This document shows, in pieces, positions 11,510 through 23,400 of a DNA stretch of 64,000 bases. How positions within the stretch are numbered: position 1 is the first letter of the stretch; every line of letters starts with the position of its first letter. A model generated the notes under the pieces. It worked only from the letters and a program-made list of their open reading frames with translations, was not told where the DNA came from and made no database searches. Origin of the DNA: Periplaneta americana (Eukaryota; Arthropoda; Insecta; Blattodea; Blattidae); the NCBI RefSeq assembly GCF_040183065.1, contig NC_091119.1:199913543-199977542 (forward strand). Direction: 5' to 3'. The translations under genes and the position numbers were made by a program.

Positions 11510-13237
11510 AATCAGTTACATGAACACAAACCATCTACAATATACCACAGAAGCTCAGTTTACTGTATTTAATAAAGGTTCTTAGGTAATATATAAATGT
11601 TGAAACGTTATAAATAGGGCTCGGATAATATTTATTTTTTATGTACTAAAAACCGGGAAAATATGTGACTGTAAAGGAAAGATACAGTATTTATGTTTCA
11701 ATTATTTTATGTGAATATAAACAACATGCAGTACTCACCAGTATAAATTATGCTGTCTCGCCTACTGCTGAAGGATTACAGTACACAATGAGATTCATCC
11801 TCAAGCTGTTCTTCACAAATGACTGACGATTATCGCGGAACACTGCCTTGTACTGGGAAAAAGAGCGCCCTGGTCATTAAGAAAATATATGCACTCCCTA
11901 GAGGCAGTTTTGTGATTGGAAACGAAAACAGAGACAGCTGACGTTAATGAAATTATAATGTCTTCCTGAATCAGCGTTGTGATAACTTACAAGGCACTCC
12001 TAAATGACACATCAATTTTTATGTGTGTTATAGTCGCGACGCTGTTATTTCCGGCGTGACTCCTCCTCTTTGCTTACGTCTTAGGAAGTGAAGGCTCTAT
12101 AAAGTCTAGGTAGGTAGTATCGTTCGTCATTTTTGTTCTTTCATTGCCGAGCTACCAGACGAGGAATCTATTTGCCACACTGTCAAACATTATCATGTTG
12201 TAGCTCCTATGACAATAAAGCAAACGCATTGTAATTGAGCAAATAATTGAGCGGCAAATAACGTCCTCGTGTGCTTTCTGCGAACGGCAACGAAAGAACA
12301 AAAATGGCGGGCGATTATATTAAGTATTTATCGCGCCTTAGGAAATGCATCAGCGAATCACAAGACGCACACGTTTAAATGTAACCGACCTGCAATGTAA
12401 TTGGCTGCCGGAAATTAGAGCGACAGGACTACAGTTATAATACAATTTCTTTAGTGGTGACAGCTCTTATTGCTTGTTGTGAGAGAGTAGCCTGCTTCTA
12501 GAAACAGTTGCCAGCTGTCACTCTAAGCAACTGCACTGAGAATTTGGGTGGTGATTCATCTGAAATGGGGCTTTTGTCAAAAATAATTTGACAAAAACTT
12601 AATTTTTATGTGTTTTAGTGTGAATATTTGAAAATATATATTTATATAAAAAATTCAAAAATATGTGTTTTTATGTGAAATAAAATTCAAAATATGCATT
12701 TTTATGTAAAATAAAATTTAAAATCTATGCTCAAGTGACCTTGCCCGAAACTTAAAACACAATTACGAGTTTCCATTACAGTGTAAATAAAATATTTATT
12801 TACCTAAGAATCCTAGCCCTAGTTTTAAATGCCAAAGCTCGAAATATAAAATATTACTTGTAATAATATATGATAAAATTCTGTCGTGTCTATTACTAGA
12901 ATGAAATAATTGATTTCAGGGCTACCCGTATGGTCTCTGATATAAATTATAAGATTTCCTTTGGGACAGGCCATAAAATACTACACTTGATTATATAGCA
13001 ATATAAAATTTAAAAAAAAGGCTCGAATATGGTAATGTTGACACCACTTAATATTGATTGATCACTTGTGTAGGTACATAAGCAATTTTTTTAATGGATT
13101 TCTCTTTTCTTTATGAGTTAATATAATTGCTAGTTACATTCATTATTTTCATTGCATAGATCATTAATACCTGTAGTGTTATTTCTTCAAGTTATGTAGT
13201 ACCTAATTAATTTCTCTTGTTATTGAATTCATTTCAG
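11510..13237. other. Upstream region of the 15-exon gene
   Basis: Holds an inverted repeat (12129-12150 with 12284-12306), a hairpin TTTTGTCAAA/TTTGACAAAA near 12575-12600, and a degenerate tandem of about 36 bp (12640-12735, units ending in TTTTTATGT). A non-coding first exon must lie here or further left. The only promoter-like signal is listed separately. Confidence 0.4.
12098..12132 (+). promoter_or_regulatory. Candidate TATA/Inr promoter for the 15-exon gene
   Basis: TATAAA at 12098-12103 and an arthropod-type initiator TCATTT at 12127-12132, with A+1 at 12129, 31 bp from the T of the TATA box. This is the right distance and lies 1.1 kb before the acceptor at 13237. Against it: the initiator is in one arm of an inverted repeat (12129-12150 with 12284-12306), so this may be MITE sequence. 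No clear first-exon donor was found. Confidence 0.2.
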
Positions 13238-13248
13238 GCTCTCTCAAA

Positions 13249-13294
13249 ATGAGGTTACCACCAAGTTGCCTCCTCTTACTCATTGGGTTATTAG
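13249..13294 (+). CDS. Exon 1 (coding part): signal peptide
   Basis: Encodes [15 protein letters not shown] and ends in phase 1 at a GTAAGT donor. A good acceptor (ATTTCAG) ends at 13237, so a non-coding first exon probably lies further upstream and the transcribed exon starts at 13238. The start codon is the first ATG in the exon and is preceded by CAAA, a favourable insect context. Confidence 0.88.
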
Positions 13295-16200
13295 GTAAGT
13301 ATAATGTCCAAAATAAGGTGCTTTATTTTCAATGTAATATTATTCTCTCAAATAAAAATTATGCAAGTTTTATAGTAATCAATTCAGTACCATAAAACAG
13401 GGTGAATTGATATGCTGGGGGGTGACTCGATACTTTTTGTAGGTTGGCCACCTAGGTCACCCAACTTGACGCCCATTGACCTTTTTCTTTTATGACGAGT
13501 GTTGTGTACCAACGTGGTACAGTTGACACTTTGAAAAAACTAAAACAACACATTATAAATGCAGCTGTGCTAATCACTCCACAAATGTTATGGGACACTT
13601 GGCAGAAGGTTGAGTACCTTTTGGATGTCTTCAGGGTAGCTGGAGGCCCACACATCGAGTTGCACTGACCATTCTCCGAAACTCGGAGAGCTTTTACATC
13701 AAGTTGTACAAAAAGTTATGTTATAAAACCATTATTTAAACTTTAAATTAACACTTATTTCTCAATTCCTCTAAGCCAGACACGGTGTAGGCCTATTATA
13801 GAAACACATAAAGACCTGTAGAGATCTAATGATCCTCAAAATATTAATTTTCTAACTTTTATGATTCTTTGCAATAAAAATTGTCAAATCTTTTTTATGA
13901 ATTGGACATCAAATAGACATTAGGATCAAATGAATCATAAAACAATAAACAATTTTGTGAATTTAAAATTAAAATTGCAGATTTGTATTGTGTTATTCTT
14001 AGGTGAGACGAAAGAATCAAATAATTATTTGAAGCTTAAAAATTATCTTTACATAATCATAATCATAAACATTTATTGCATCCACTGATCATATACATGA
14101 TATGGGAAATGTCATATTTACAAAATAATAATTAATTACATAATATACATAAAAGTAATAGCCTAACTATAATTAAAAATCAACATAAATACAAATCTAC
14201 AAAACTTGGGACGTGATTGAAGAAAACTATAGGTTGGTCGATTTCAGCTGTAAGTTCTGTTACAGCAGAATTAGGTAAAATTAAAAGGCTTATTCACAAT
14301 GAAAATTAAACATAACGTAAGCGTTAACTTAAAAATGTAAACGTTACGGTAAAATCAAGAGCATTCACGATGGAACCATAAATATAGTCGCAAAGTTGTT
14401 TGGTAACCATGGAAACATAACAACGACGCCATTTCCTCATATTCTGTCGTATACTTCAGCGCTCCACGATTGTGTTCTGTTTGCAAATCACGTAAACATA
14501 AGCATGAAAGTTTGGAGTTTGCAAACTTTCATGCTAACGTCTTACGGCAATGTTTATGATATTGTTTATGTGAATCATTGTGAATGATCCCATTTGGTAA
14601 CCTGAGCGCAAACTTCTGTGTTTATGTTACGGTTATGTTTAATTTTCGTTGTGAATTTCTTTCTGCCTAATTTGGAAACATTCAAGTCACATCTGTTAGT
14701 CATATTCATTTTGTCTTTTTAGCATGCTGTGCGGCCCAAGTAACACTAAATGCACAGACACGGATTCCAGAAACTATTCTCGAATGCTACCGAAACCAAT
14801 CACTGCGTCACCCCGAGAACAGGCATCCCCTGACTATGAAGACTTTCATTGACATCGTCAGGAAGGTTGAAAAATACCAAAAAGGAACCATGGACATGGG
14901 TGCCCTGGTTACAGCAATGCTTCACAGGTAACTATTAACATATTTTCTTTATTAGTGTGCAAGTAAAGAAGATGGATGATGATATAATGTTAAAAGTTGT
15001 GTAATCAAGATGTAGGCCTACCTATAGAAGTAATACCAGTAGGCCTACATACTAATGGATATCCTTGTCTTTATTACTTTTTAATCTTCAGAATAGAAAA
15101 CATTCTTGATGTGGAATAATTGAAGGGCTTGAAGTAACATAGTGCTAAGCCACACTCAAATTTTACAGGAAAACAACTCTTAGGGTCGAATTCATAGTCG
15201 TCACTTATAAAATGAGAAAACGCTTAAGTAATGAGCATTTGCTTAGCACTTATTTCAGATCGTATTGCAGAGACACTACTCATTCATATGCCCTGAGCAT
15301 TCCCTTGACATCGAAAGAAATATGGCAACATGGCTAGACGTGAGCGCTTTCCTACATTCAATTATTATCCAGCGCCTTCAAATTGTTAAATCGGCATTAT
15401 TGTCATACACAAATACAGAAGTGAATATTATAGAGCTAAAAATTATACAAGATATCCAGAAAGCATTTTACAGAAAAGAAAGAAGTGAGCTAAGATAACT
15501 AGTTATGAAATATGGAGATATCGTCGAAAGTAAAAAAAATTGATGATTGTTCTCTCCAAAAGAAGAAATTGACATGGAACAAAATTGGAGTTGAGTTTAA
15601 TGCAAACTCCGAAAATATTCCTGTAAGTAAATCATTTAAATTTATTTTTCAGTTATTTTTATGCTAAACAAAGTGGAAATGATATAATTATGCAAATTTT
15701 AACAGCTTATTCCTTGGGTAGAATACAAACAAAATGCAAATAACATGTGAATACTGTTCGAAAAAAAAAAATGCCACTTAAATCTACCTAAAATGCTGCT
15801 GTATCATAAAATCTCAAAGCAACCAGTACTTTTAGCAGTGGCGAAATCGGTAAGCCTCATGGTTGTATTGTGAATTGAAATGAGAGACACCAGAATATCC
15901 ACAACAGTGTTCTTGTCGAAACGGTATCTCCTCTTAAATTGTTGATCATTATACATCTCTAAAGGGTTTTCCATATCTCTGATATATCTTTTGCTTGCCG
16001 AAACTCATTTTCATTTTAATTACAGAACTCAATAAATTAAATTAAATCATAATCATCATCCATTGTATACCGAATCAGCTGATTACAATGCATATGAGGA
16101 AACGCTTGAGTAAGCTGACAAGCTACCTTATTAGAATAAGTGTTCACTTCAGTGGGATTTATGAATTGGAAATTATTATAAGCAACTGCTTAAGTGTTTC

Positions 16201-16800
16201 CTTACGATAAGTGTTGACTATGAATTCGGCCCTTAAAGATTTAAGAGTATGAATCTATATTTCGCGGGGTCAGAATGACAAGGTTCTATCTGACATTTTT
16301 AGCAAAATTGAGATTTTCGTTGCATTGAATTCTGCTACTTCACAGCTATCTACCATATAAATTATATGTTGATATCTCAATTATTGTTCGTGATAAATTT
16401 AGTTTGGAAAGGTTCTTATCTGCATTGATTTGATTAACAACCAAACTTTTAAAATGCTCTCCTGTAAAATTTACTAAACACTAGATAGAACCTTGTGCCT
16501 AGGACTCGCGTTACGGAATGCACGCTGGTTCGAGTCCTCATGGGAGAAGAAATTTTCTCATGAAATTTCGGCCAGTGTAAGGGACCGGTGCCCACCCAGC
16601 ATCGTGATGCACTTGCGGAGCTATGTTAGGTAGCGAAATCCAGTTGTGAATACCAGCTATAACGGCTGGGGGGATCATCGTGCTAACCACACGATACCGC
16701 CATTCTGGTTAGATGATCGTCCACCTCTGCGTTGGCATGTGGGCGTGAGGCCAGCAGCCGGCTGGTTGGTCTAGACCCTTCACGGGCTGTAGCGCCACGA

Positions 16801-16884
<84 letters not shown>

Positions 16885-19800
16885 TGTTAAAGCAGCTTTA
16901 GTCATGAAATCCAGACTTGTAGGAAACGTAAAAAAGAAAAAAAGACTGTTATTTAAACAAAATTAAAATATTTTAGTTATCTGTAGATTCATTATGAACA
17001 CATAAATCAGGTAATTTTAATACCAAACGATATGTTGAACTATAAATATTTGGAAATAACGACAAACTTGAACAACACAAAAATTGTGACTGACGTTGTT
17101 TTGTCAAATTATAAAATTTGAGTGTCGCATAGCACTATGTTACCCCAAGCCCTTCAATTCTTCTCGGGTTCTCAGCCAAGTTAGTTGGAGAGTTGTTTGC
17201 AAACTTTCGATGGCGAGCTTCTTCAGGGATTGAAGTGTTCCTAAATCCAAACTGTTCTAGAACTAAAATGTTGTATCTTTGGTAACGCCCACTGTATTAC
17301 CAATTATATTTTTTCAGGTTTCGTCTTGATGGCATCACTAGAAGTGAGAACGTCGCAGAATCTACAGATATTATTCCATATGGAGTTAATGAAAATTCAT
17401 TCTTTAAGCATCGCCTTGTTCTGAAATATCTCGTGCCGAGCAATAACTACCAGTTTCCGAATGAGAGTCTGACACCAGCTGAACTGGTAAGTTGAGATTT
17501 TTGTTCTGAAAGACTGATTGGAAATTTCAAATATTTCTGCATTCTGAATTTTATAATACTTATAAATCTATATTTTACTAGAAGATTCTATGTGGTTGTG
17601 ATATATACAGGTGGCCCACGAAATGTCATATGCTGAAAATGTATAATAAAATGATTGGGGTAATGATTTCTCCCTCATCTTTCCACTTCAATCATATTCA
17701 AACTGAAACTGAAAAAACTCATTCCATTTCTTGGGACTTTGTTGTGTCTTCAGGGCTGCATGTAGTTCAGTTTATCGAAGTATAAAGACGTAATTTTCCT
17801 TTGTATGTTTCTGTTTCATTTTGAATCTTTTTACACAACGTAGAACAAACATATATACTCAACAATGACCACAACAAATATGCAGACAACATAATATACT
17901 GGCACAGATACGTAGACGACATACTCATACTATACAAAGGAAACAAACGACAAATACACAAACTACACCAATACATAAACAAAATACACCCAAAACTCCA
18001 ATACATACTGGAACTTGAAAACAACAACTCTATAAATTTCCTAGACATCACCATAACAAAAGTTGATAACAAACACACCTTCAAAATATACAGAAAACCA
18101 ACCACCACCACCACACACATACACAACACATCTAATCATCCCACACAACACAAACATGCTGCATTCAGGACAATGGTACACAGATTACTCAACATACCCA
18201 TGAGCCAACAACACTACAATGAAGAAGCGAACACAATCAAATACATAGCACAAGAAAACGGTTACAACCCAAACATAATAGACAACATCATAAGGAAGAC
18301 AAAACAAAAACTTAACAAACACAAAAACATACAAAAAACAACACAAACACAAGAACACATCACACTAACATACGAAAACAAAAACACACACAAGATCGCA
18401 TCCTCATTCAGAAAACAGAAATACAACATAGCATACAGAACAGAAAACACACTGCAAAGACATCTCAACACACAAACAACACAAACAAATAAATACAACC
18501 ACACAGGCGTATACAAACTCACATGCAATAGTTGCGACAGTTTCTACATAGGACAGACAGGCAGATCATTCCAAACTCGATACAAAGAACACATTAAAGC
18601 AATAACCAGAAGACACAATACATCTGCATATGCCGAACACATAACTAATGCTAACCACACATACAGTAACATAAATACAGACATGGAAATCCTACACATA
18701 CAACCCAAAAACTCAACACACTAGAACAATATGAAATATACAGACACACTAAAACACACCCTAATCAAATTCTCAACACACAGAACAATTTCAGAACACA
18801 CACACTATTTGACACAACTCTTCATCACATGAACGCACCCACACAACATGCAGTGAAGTCGAGATGACGCCGAGACCCAATAGGCTCTGATGATGGTGTC
18901 AAGTAGCACCGAAACAGCTGTAAGCCACATGTTGCTTACATAATTAACACGAGTGCATTCGCCATTTAATCAATTATTTCTGTTTCAGTGTACGCTGCAT
19001 TTTATGATGTCCCACTCCTTTGACAGAACTCAACGGGGTGATGAAGGAACGGTGTGTAGCAAATTGTCGAATTACGTCTCGGGCAGAAGTAGTCGCGTCC
19101 CCCGCGATGCCCGATTTAGACGACAGATAGAAGAAGAGGAAGCAGCCGAGCAGTCTATGAGTGCGGAGAAAGAAACAGAACAGTTGCCTCGCGCTATGCT
19201 CGAAGTGCCCTCAGAAGACGACGATGTGGTCCATGAGACGGCAGAGGACGACTCGAAAGAGACGAGCAAACTGGAGGAGGAGGCGGAGGAAAATGCAGAA
19301 GAGGAGGAAAAGACTGAGGAATTAAAACAGCCTTCAGAAAAAGAAAATAAAGATACATTTGATGCTGAAGTCGTCGTCAACCACACAGCTGTGTAAGTTT
19401 CAATCTTGTTCAAGGAACTGTGTTTGTATCATGTGTCAGAGCTGATTGGAGATGGGATAAGTAACTTTATCCTTGTTATTAAGGTGTGTTTCCATTGGAA
19501 ACATGTGTATAGAACTCTACGGCCCGGTTTCTTCAACCTTTGTTAAAATGCACCCAACATAGCGTTAATTAACTGGAAGTTAAAAGTATGACTTGCTGTT
19601 AAAAATATTGCGTTTCTTCAACTTTACATTTCTCATTTTAACGTTCTGTTTGTTAACTCTCTGTTAGGACCAGAGATTCTAGAGTTTAACCATAACCTGT
19701 ACCCAAGTATAGGCTCACTTCTGTTTTCTGAACTCTGACAATTGCGATTCTCGCTTGTTTCAGTTGTTTGATTCAGAGAGGATAGAAGTCTTTCTATTCT

Positions 19801-20410
19801 CTCAGGTTTGATTTCTGCTTCTTTTCTCGTTTGTATCACATTATCACAATAGCGTGGAGTGGCATATTGGTATTGCTGTTATGTAATGGAAAACACTGGA
19901 ACAAATAGAAATCGTGGAACTAATTTCTCTTCGTTCCAAAGAAACCTTCTGCTGGAAATTATTTCGCAGTATAAAAAAATTAATGAGAATAAACAAATAA
20001 ACGGATCTACGAGTAAGTTGAAAGCGAAAAGTGAGGCTTGGCAGAAAATAGCCTATATCTTTGTATGAACTTCTGGTCTGTCAAATCACAGAAATCATCT
20101 CCTCTGTTTATGTATTCATGGATATTATTTTATAAATAATGCAGATATATAAGTTCAGCATTTAACGCACCAGCCATATTGGATACTTCTATGCTAACAG
20201 AGAGTTAAATGATTTAACTGTATGTATGTATGTATGTATGTATGTATGTATGTATGTATGTATGTATGTATGTATGTATGTATGTATGTATTTATTCACA
20301 CTGCAATGGGTATATACCCGGTGGCAGTGGTAACTAATTACACTCAATAATGACAATAATAAACTTATTAATTAAAAATACAATTAATAATAATACTAAT
20401 AATTAATACT

Positions 20411-20445
<35 letters not shown>

Positions 20446-23400
20446 ACAACAACAACAACAGGGAATATACTAAATTAAATGAAACGATCACTTCAAATAA
20501 CATATGAAATAAATCTAATTTGTATCTTAAGCCTAAGATCGAACTAAAACCCACGAGTATGATATGTTCATATCTGCACAAGTACCTTTCAACATTACAT
20601 TCATTTCGCTGTCAACTCACTCACTGCACTGGAACTACGACACATTTTACTGATTCTATCCTGATTTCACTAACACTTCAAAAACATTTCACTGTTCAAA
20701 TACTTTGCACTGCCACTATAAACTATAAAGCTTCACTGACAGGAACACGTTTCACTTACACAGCACACTTCACTGACACGACATACTTCTTCACTGATAC
20801 AACACACTTCACTGACACAACATAATTCTTCACTGATACAACACTTCAATAACAACATATCATTTACACCCTTTAAGTACTGTGTATAATTACCGTCTAT
20901 TAGTAAAGTCCTTAAGCCTATTTTTAAATGCATTTTTGGTTATTGGTAAAGCCTTTAGTAAGTCTGCAGGTAAAGCATTCCAGTCCCTGATAGTACGATT
21001 GAGAAAAGAAAACTTTCCAGTGTCCGTCCTCTGTCTTCTTTCCCTTCCTCTGCCTCTGCATGAAATTGGGCAGTAAAATTAACATAGGATTTAACAGCCT
21101 GTTACTATTAACATTAGTTGAAGAAATGCTTCAACTGTTAAGTTTACAGTTAAAATGGAATAACACACTGTTATAATTTAACAAAGGTTGAAGAAACCGG
21201 GAGTATATGGCATTCTGCATTATAGAGTAGGGTGACCAAGGTGATACTAAACTTTGAAATACTTTATATTTTGCAGGTCCAACGAGAGTAAGAGTGGGAA
21301 GTTTATCTTCGACGATGACATGGCTCCTCCAGTTGCCCGGGTCAAACCCTTGCCGAAGGCTAAAATGGTCGTAACCTCGACAGTAAAGCCGCAGAAATCA
21401 ATTGATTCACCGAAAACATTTTCACGCTCAACCACAACCGTTATTCAGAGCGACTGTCCTGTTGAGATGGGCGTGGTGAAGACGGACTGGGGGGCAGTGG
21501 CATTGGGGTCTGTGCTTGCTGGGTTGGCTGCTGGCCTCTTCCCACAGAACGTCCAGGTTCAGAACTTTGCTATTAGTGGTACGCGTCCACTACCAGCACC
21601 GCTCACCACCACTCTTATCGACAACAAGTTGGCAGCAACTCTTATAGGTACTGTGGACTATTTTTATTATGCCTGGTTAGTTGATTCATAGTTTTCTAAT
21701 CAATCAATCAATCAATCAATCAATCCTCTTTATTACCTCACAACCAATGTACGGTACTTGACTGGGACTTCGTCAGTAAGAGTGTTATATCAATTTGAGT
21801 CAATGTTAGTATAACAATCAAATTCGTTAATCGAATAGAATAGTTGAGTTAATAATAATTTCTTCTTAAAAATACTTACTTACTTACTTACTTATTTACT
21901 TATTTATTTACTTATTTACTTACTTATTTACTTATTTATTTACTTATTTACTTACCTATTTACTTATTTACTTACTTATGTACTTATTTACTTACTTACT
22001 TACTTATTTACTTATTTAATTACTTATTTACTCATTTACTTACTTATTCACTTATTTACTTATTTACTTCTTTACTTATTTATTTACTTATTTACTTGCT
22101 TATTTATTTATTTACTTACTTATTTACTTACTTACTTGTTTACTTCTTTACTTATTTATTTACTTATTTACTTCTTTACTTACTTATTTACTTACTTAGT
22201 TACTTATTTACTTACTTACTTACTTATTTACTTACTTACTTATTTACTTACTTATTTACTTACTTACTTATTTACTTACTTATTTACTTATTTATTTACT
22301 TACTTATTTACTTACTTATTTACTTACTTACTTATTTACTTACTTACTTATTTACTTACTTATTTACTTACTTGCTTACTTACTTATTTATTTACTTACT
22401 TACTTACTTATTTACTTATTTAATTACTTATTTACTCATTTACTTACTTACTTATTTACTTACTTATTCACTTATTTACTTATTTACTTCTTTACTTATT
22501 TACTTATTTATTTACTTATTTACTTGCTTATTTATTTACTTACTTATTTACTTACTTACTTACTTGTTTACTTCTTTACTTCTTTACTTACTTATTTATT
22601 TACTTATTTACTTCTTTACTTACGTATTTACTTACTTAGTTACTTATTTACTTACTTACTTATTTACTTACTTATTTACTTACTTACTTACTTATTTACT
22701 TATTTACTTACTTATTTATTTACTTACTTATTTACTTATTTACTTACTTATTTACTTACTTATTTACTTACTTACTTATTTACTTACTTACTTACTTATT
22801 TACTTACTTGCTTACTTACTTATTTACTTATTTATTTACTTACTTACTTATTTACTTACTTATTCACTTATTTACATCTTTACTTATTTACTTATTTATT
22901 TACTTATTTACTTGCTTATTTATTTATTTACTTACTTATTTACTAACTTACTTATTTACTTCTTTACTTATTTACTTACTTATTTACTTCTTTACTTATT
23001 TACTTACTTATTTACTTCTTTACTTACTTATTTACTTACTTAGTTACTTATTTACTTACTTAGTTACTTACTTACTTACTTACTTACTGGCTTCTAAGGA
23101 ACCCGGAGGTTCATTCCCGCCCTCACATAAGCCCGCCATTGGTCCCTATCCTGAGCAAGATTAATCCAGTCTCTACCATCATATCCCACCTCCCTCAAAT
23201 ACATTTTAACATTATCTTCCCATCTACGTCTCGGCCTCCCTAAAGGTATTTTTCCCTCTGGCCTCCCAACTAACACTCTATATGCATTTCTGGATTTGCC
23301 CATACATGCTACATGCCCTGCCCATCTCAAACGTCTGGATTTAACGTTCCTAATTATGTCAGGTGAAGAATACAATGCGTGCAGTTCTGCGTTGTGTAAC

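Larger units (their letters stand above)
15116..17165. mobile_element. DNA element with 50-bp inverted ends enclosing two later insertions
   Basis: About 50 bp starting AATTGAAGGGCTTG at 15116 is inverted at the right end near 17115-17165, with about 6 mismatches (both hold GTAACATAGTGCTA and CACTCAAATTTTA). Inside are the TTA-flanked element 15183-16232, a SINE and an (ATT)n tail. No transposase is seen. Confidence 0.55.

Noticed and set aside
19072-19413. Minus-strand 113-codon Ser-rich frame
   Set aside because: Shadow of the acidic exon 4 on the opposite strand.
20520-20825. 101-codon Thr/Phe-rich frame
   Set aside because: Lies antisense in the 3'UTR of a LINE with internal CACTGACA-type repeats.
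22096-23043. Open frame of 315 codons, Leu/Thr/Tyr/Phe only
   Set aside because: Translation of the (TTAC/TTAT)n microsatellite; it resembles a membrane protein only by composition.
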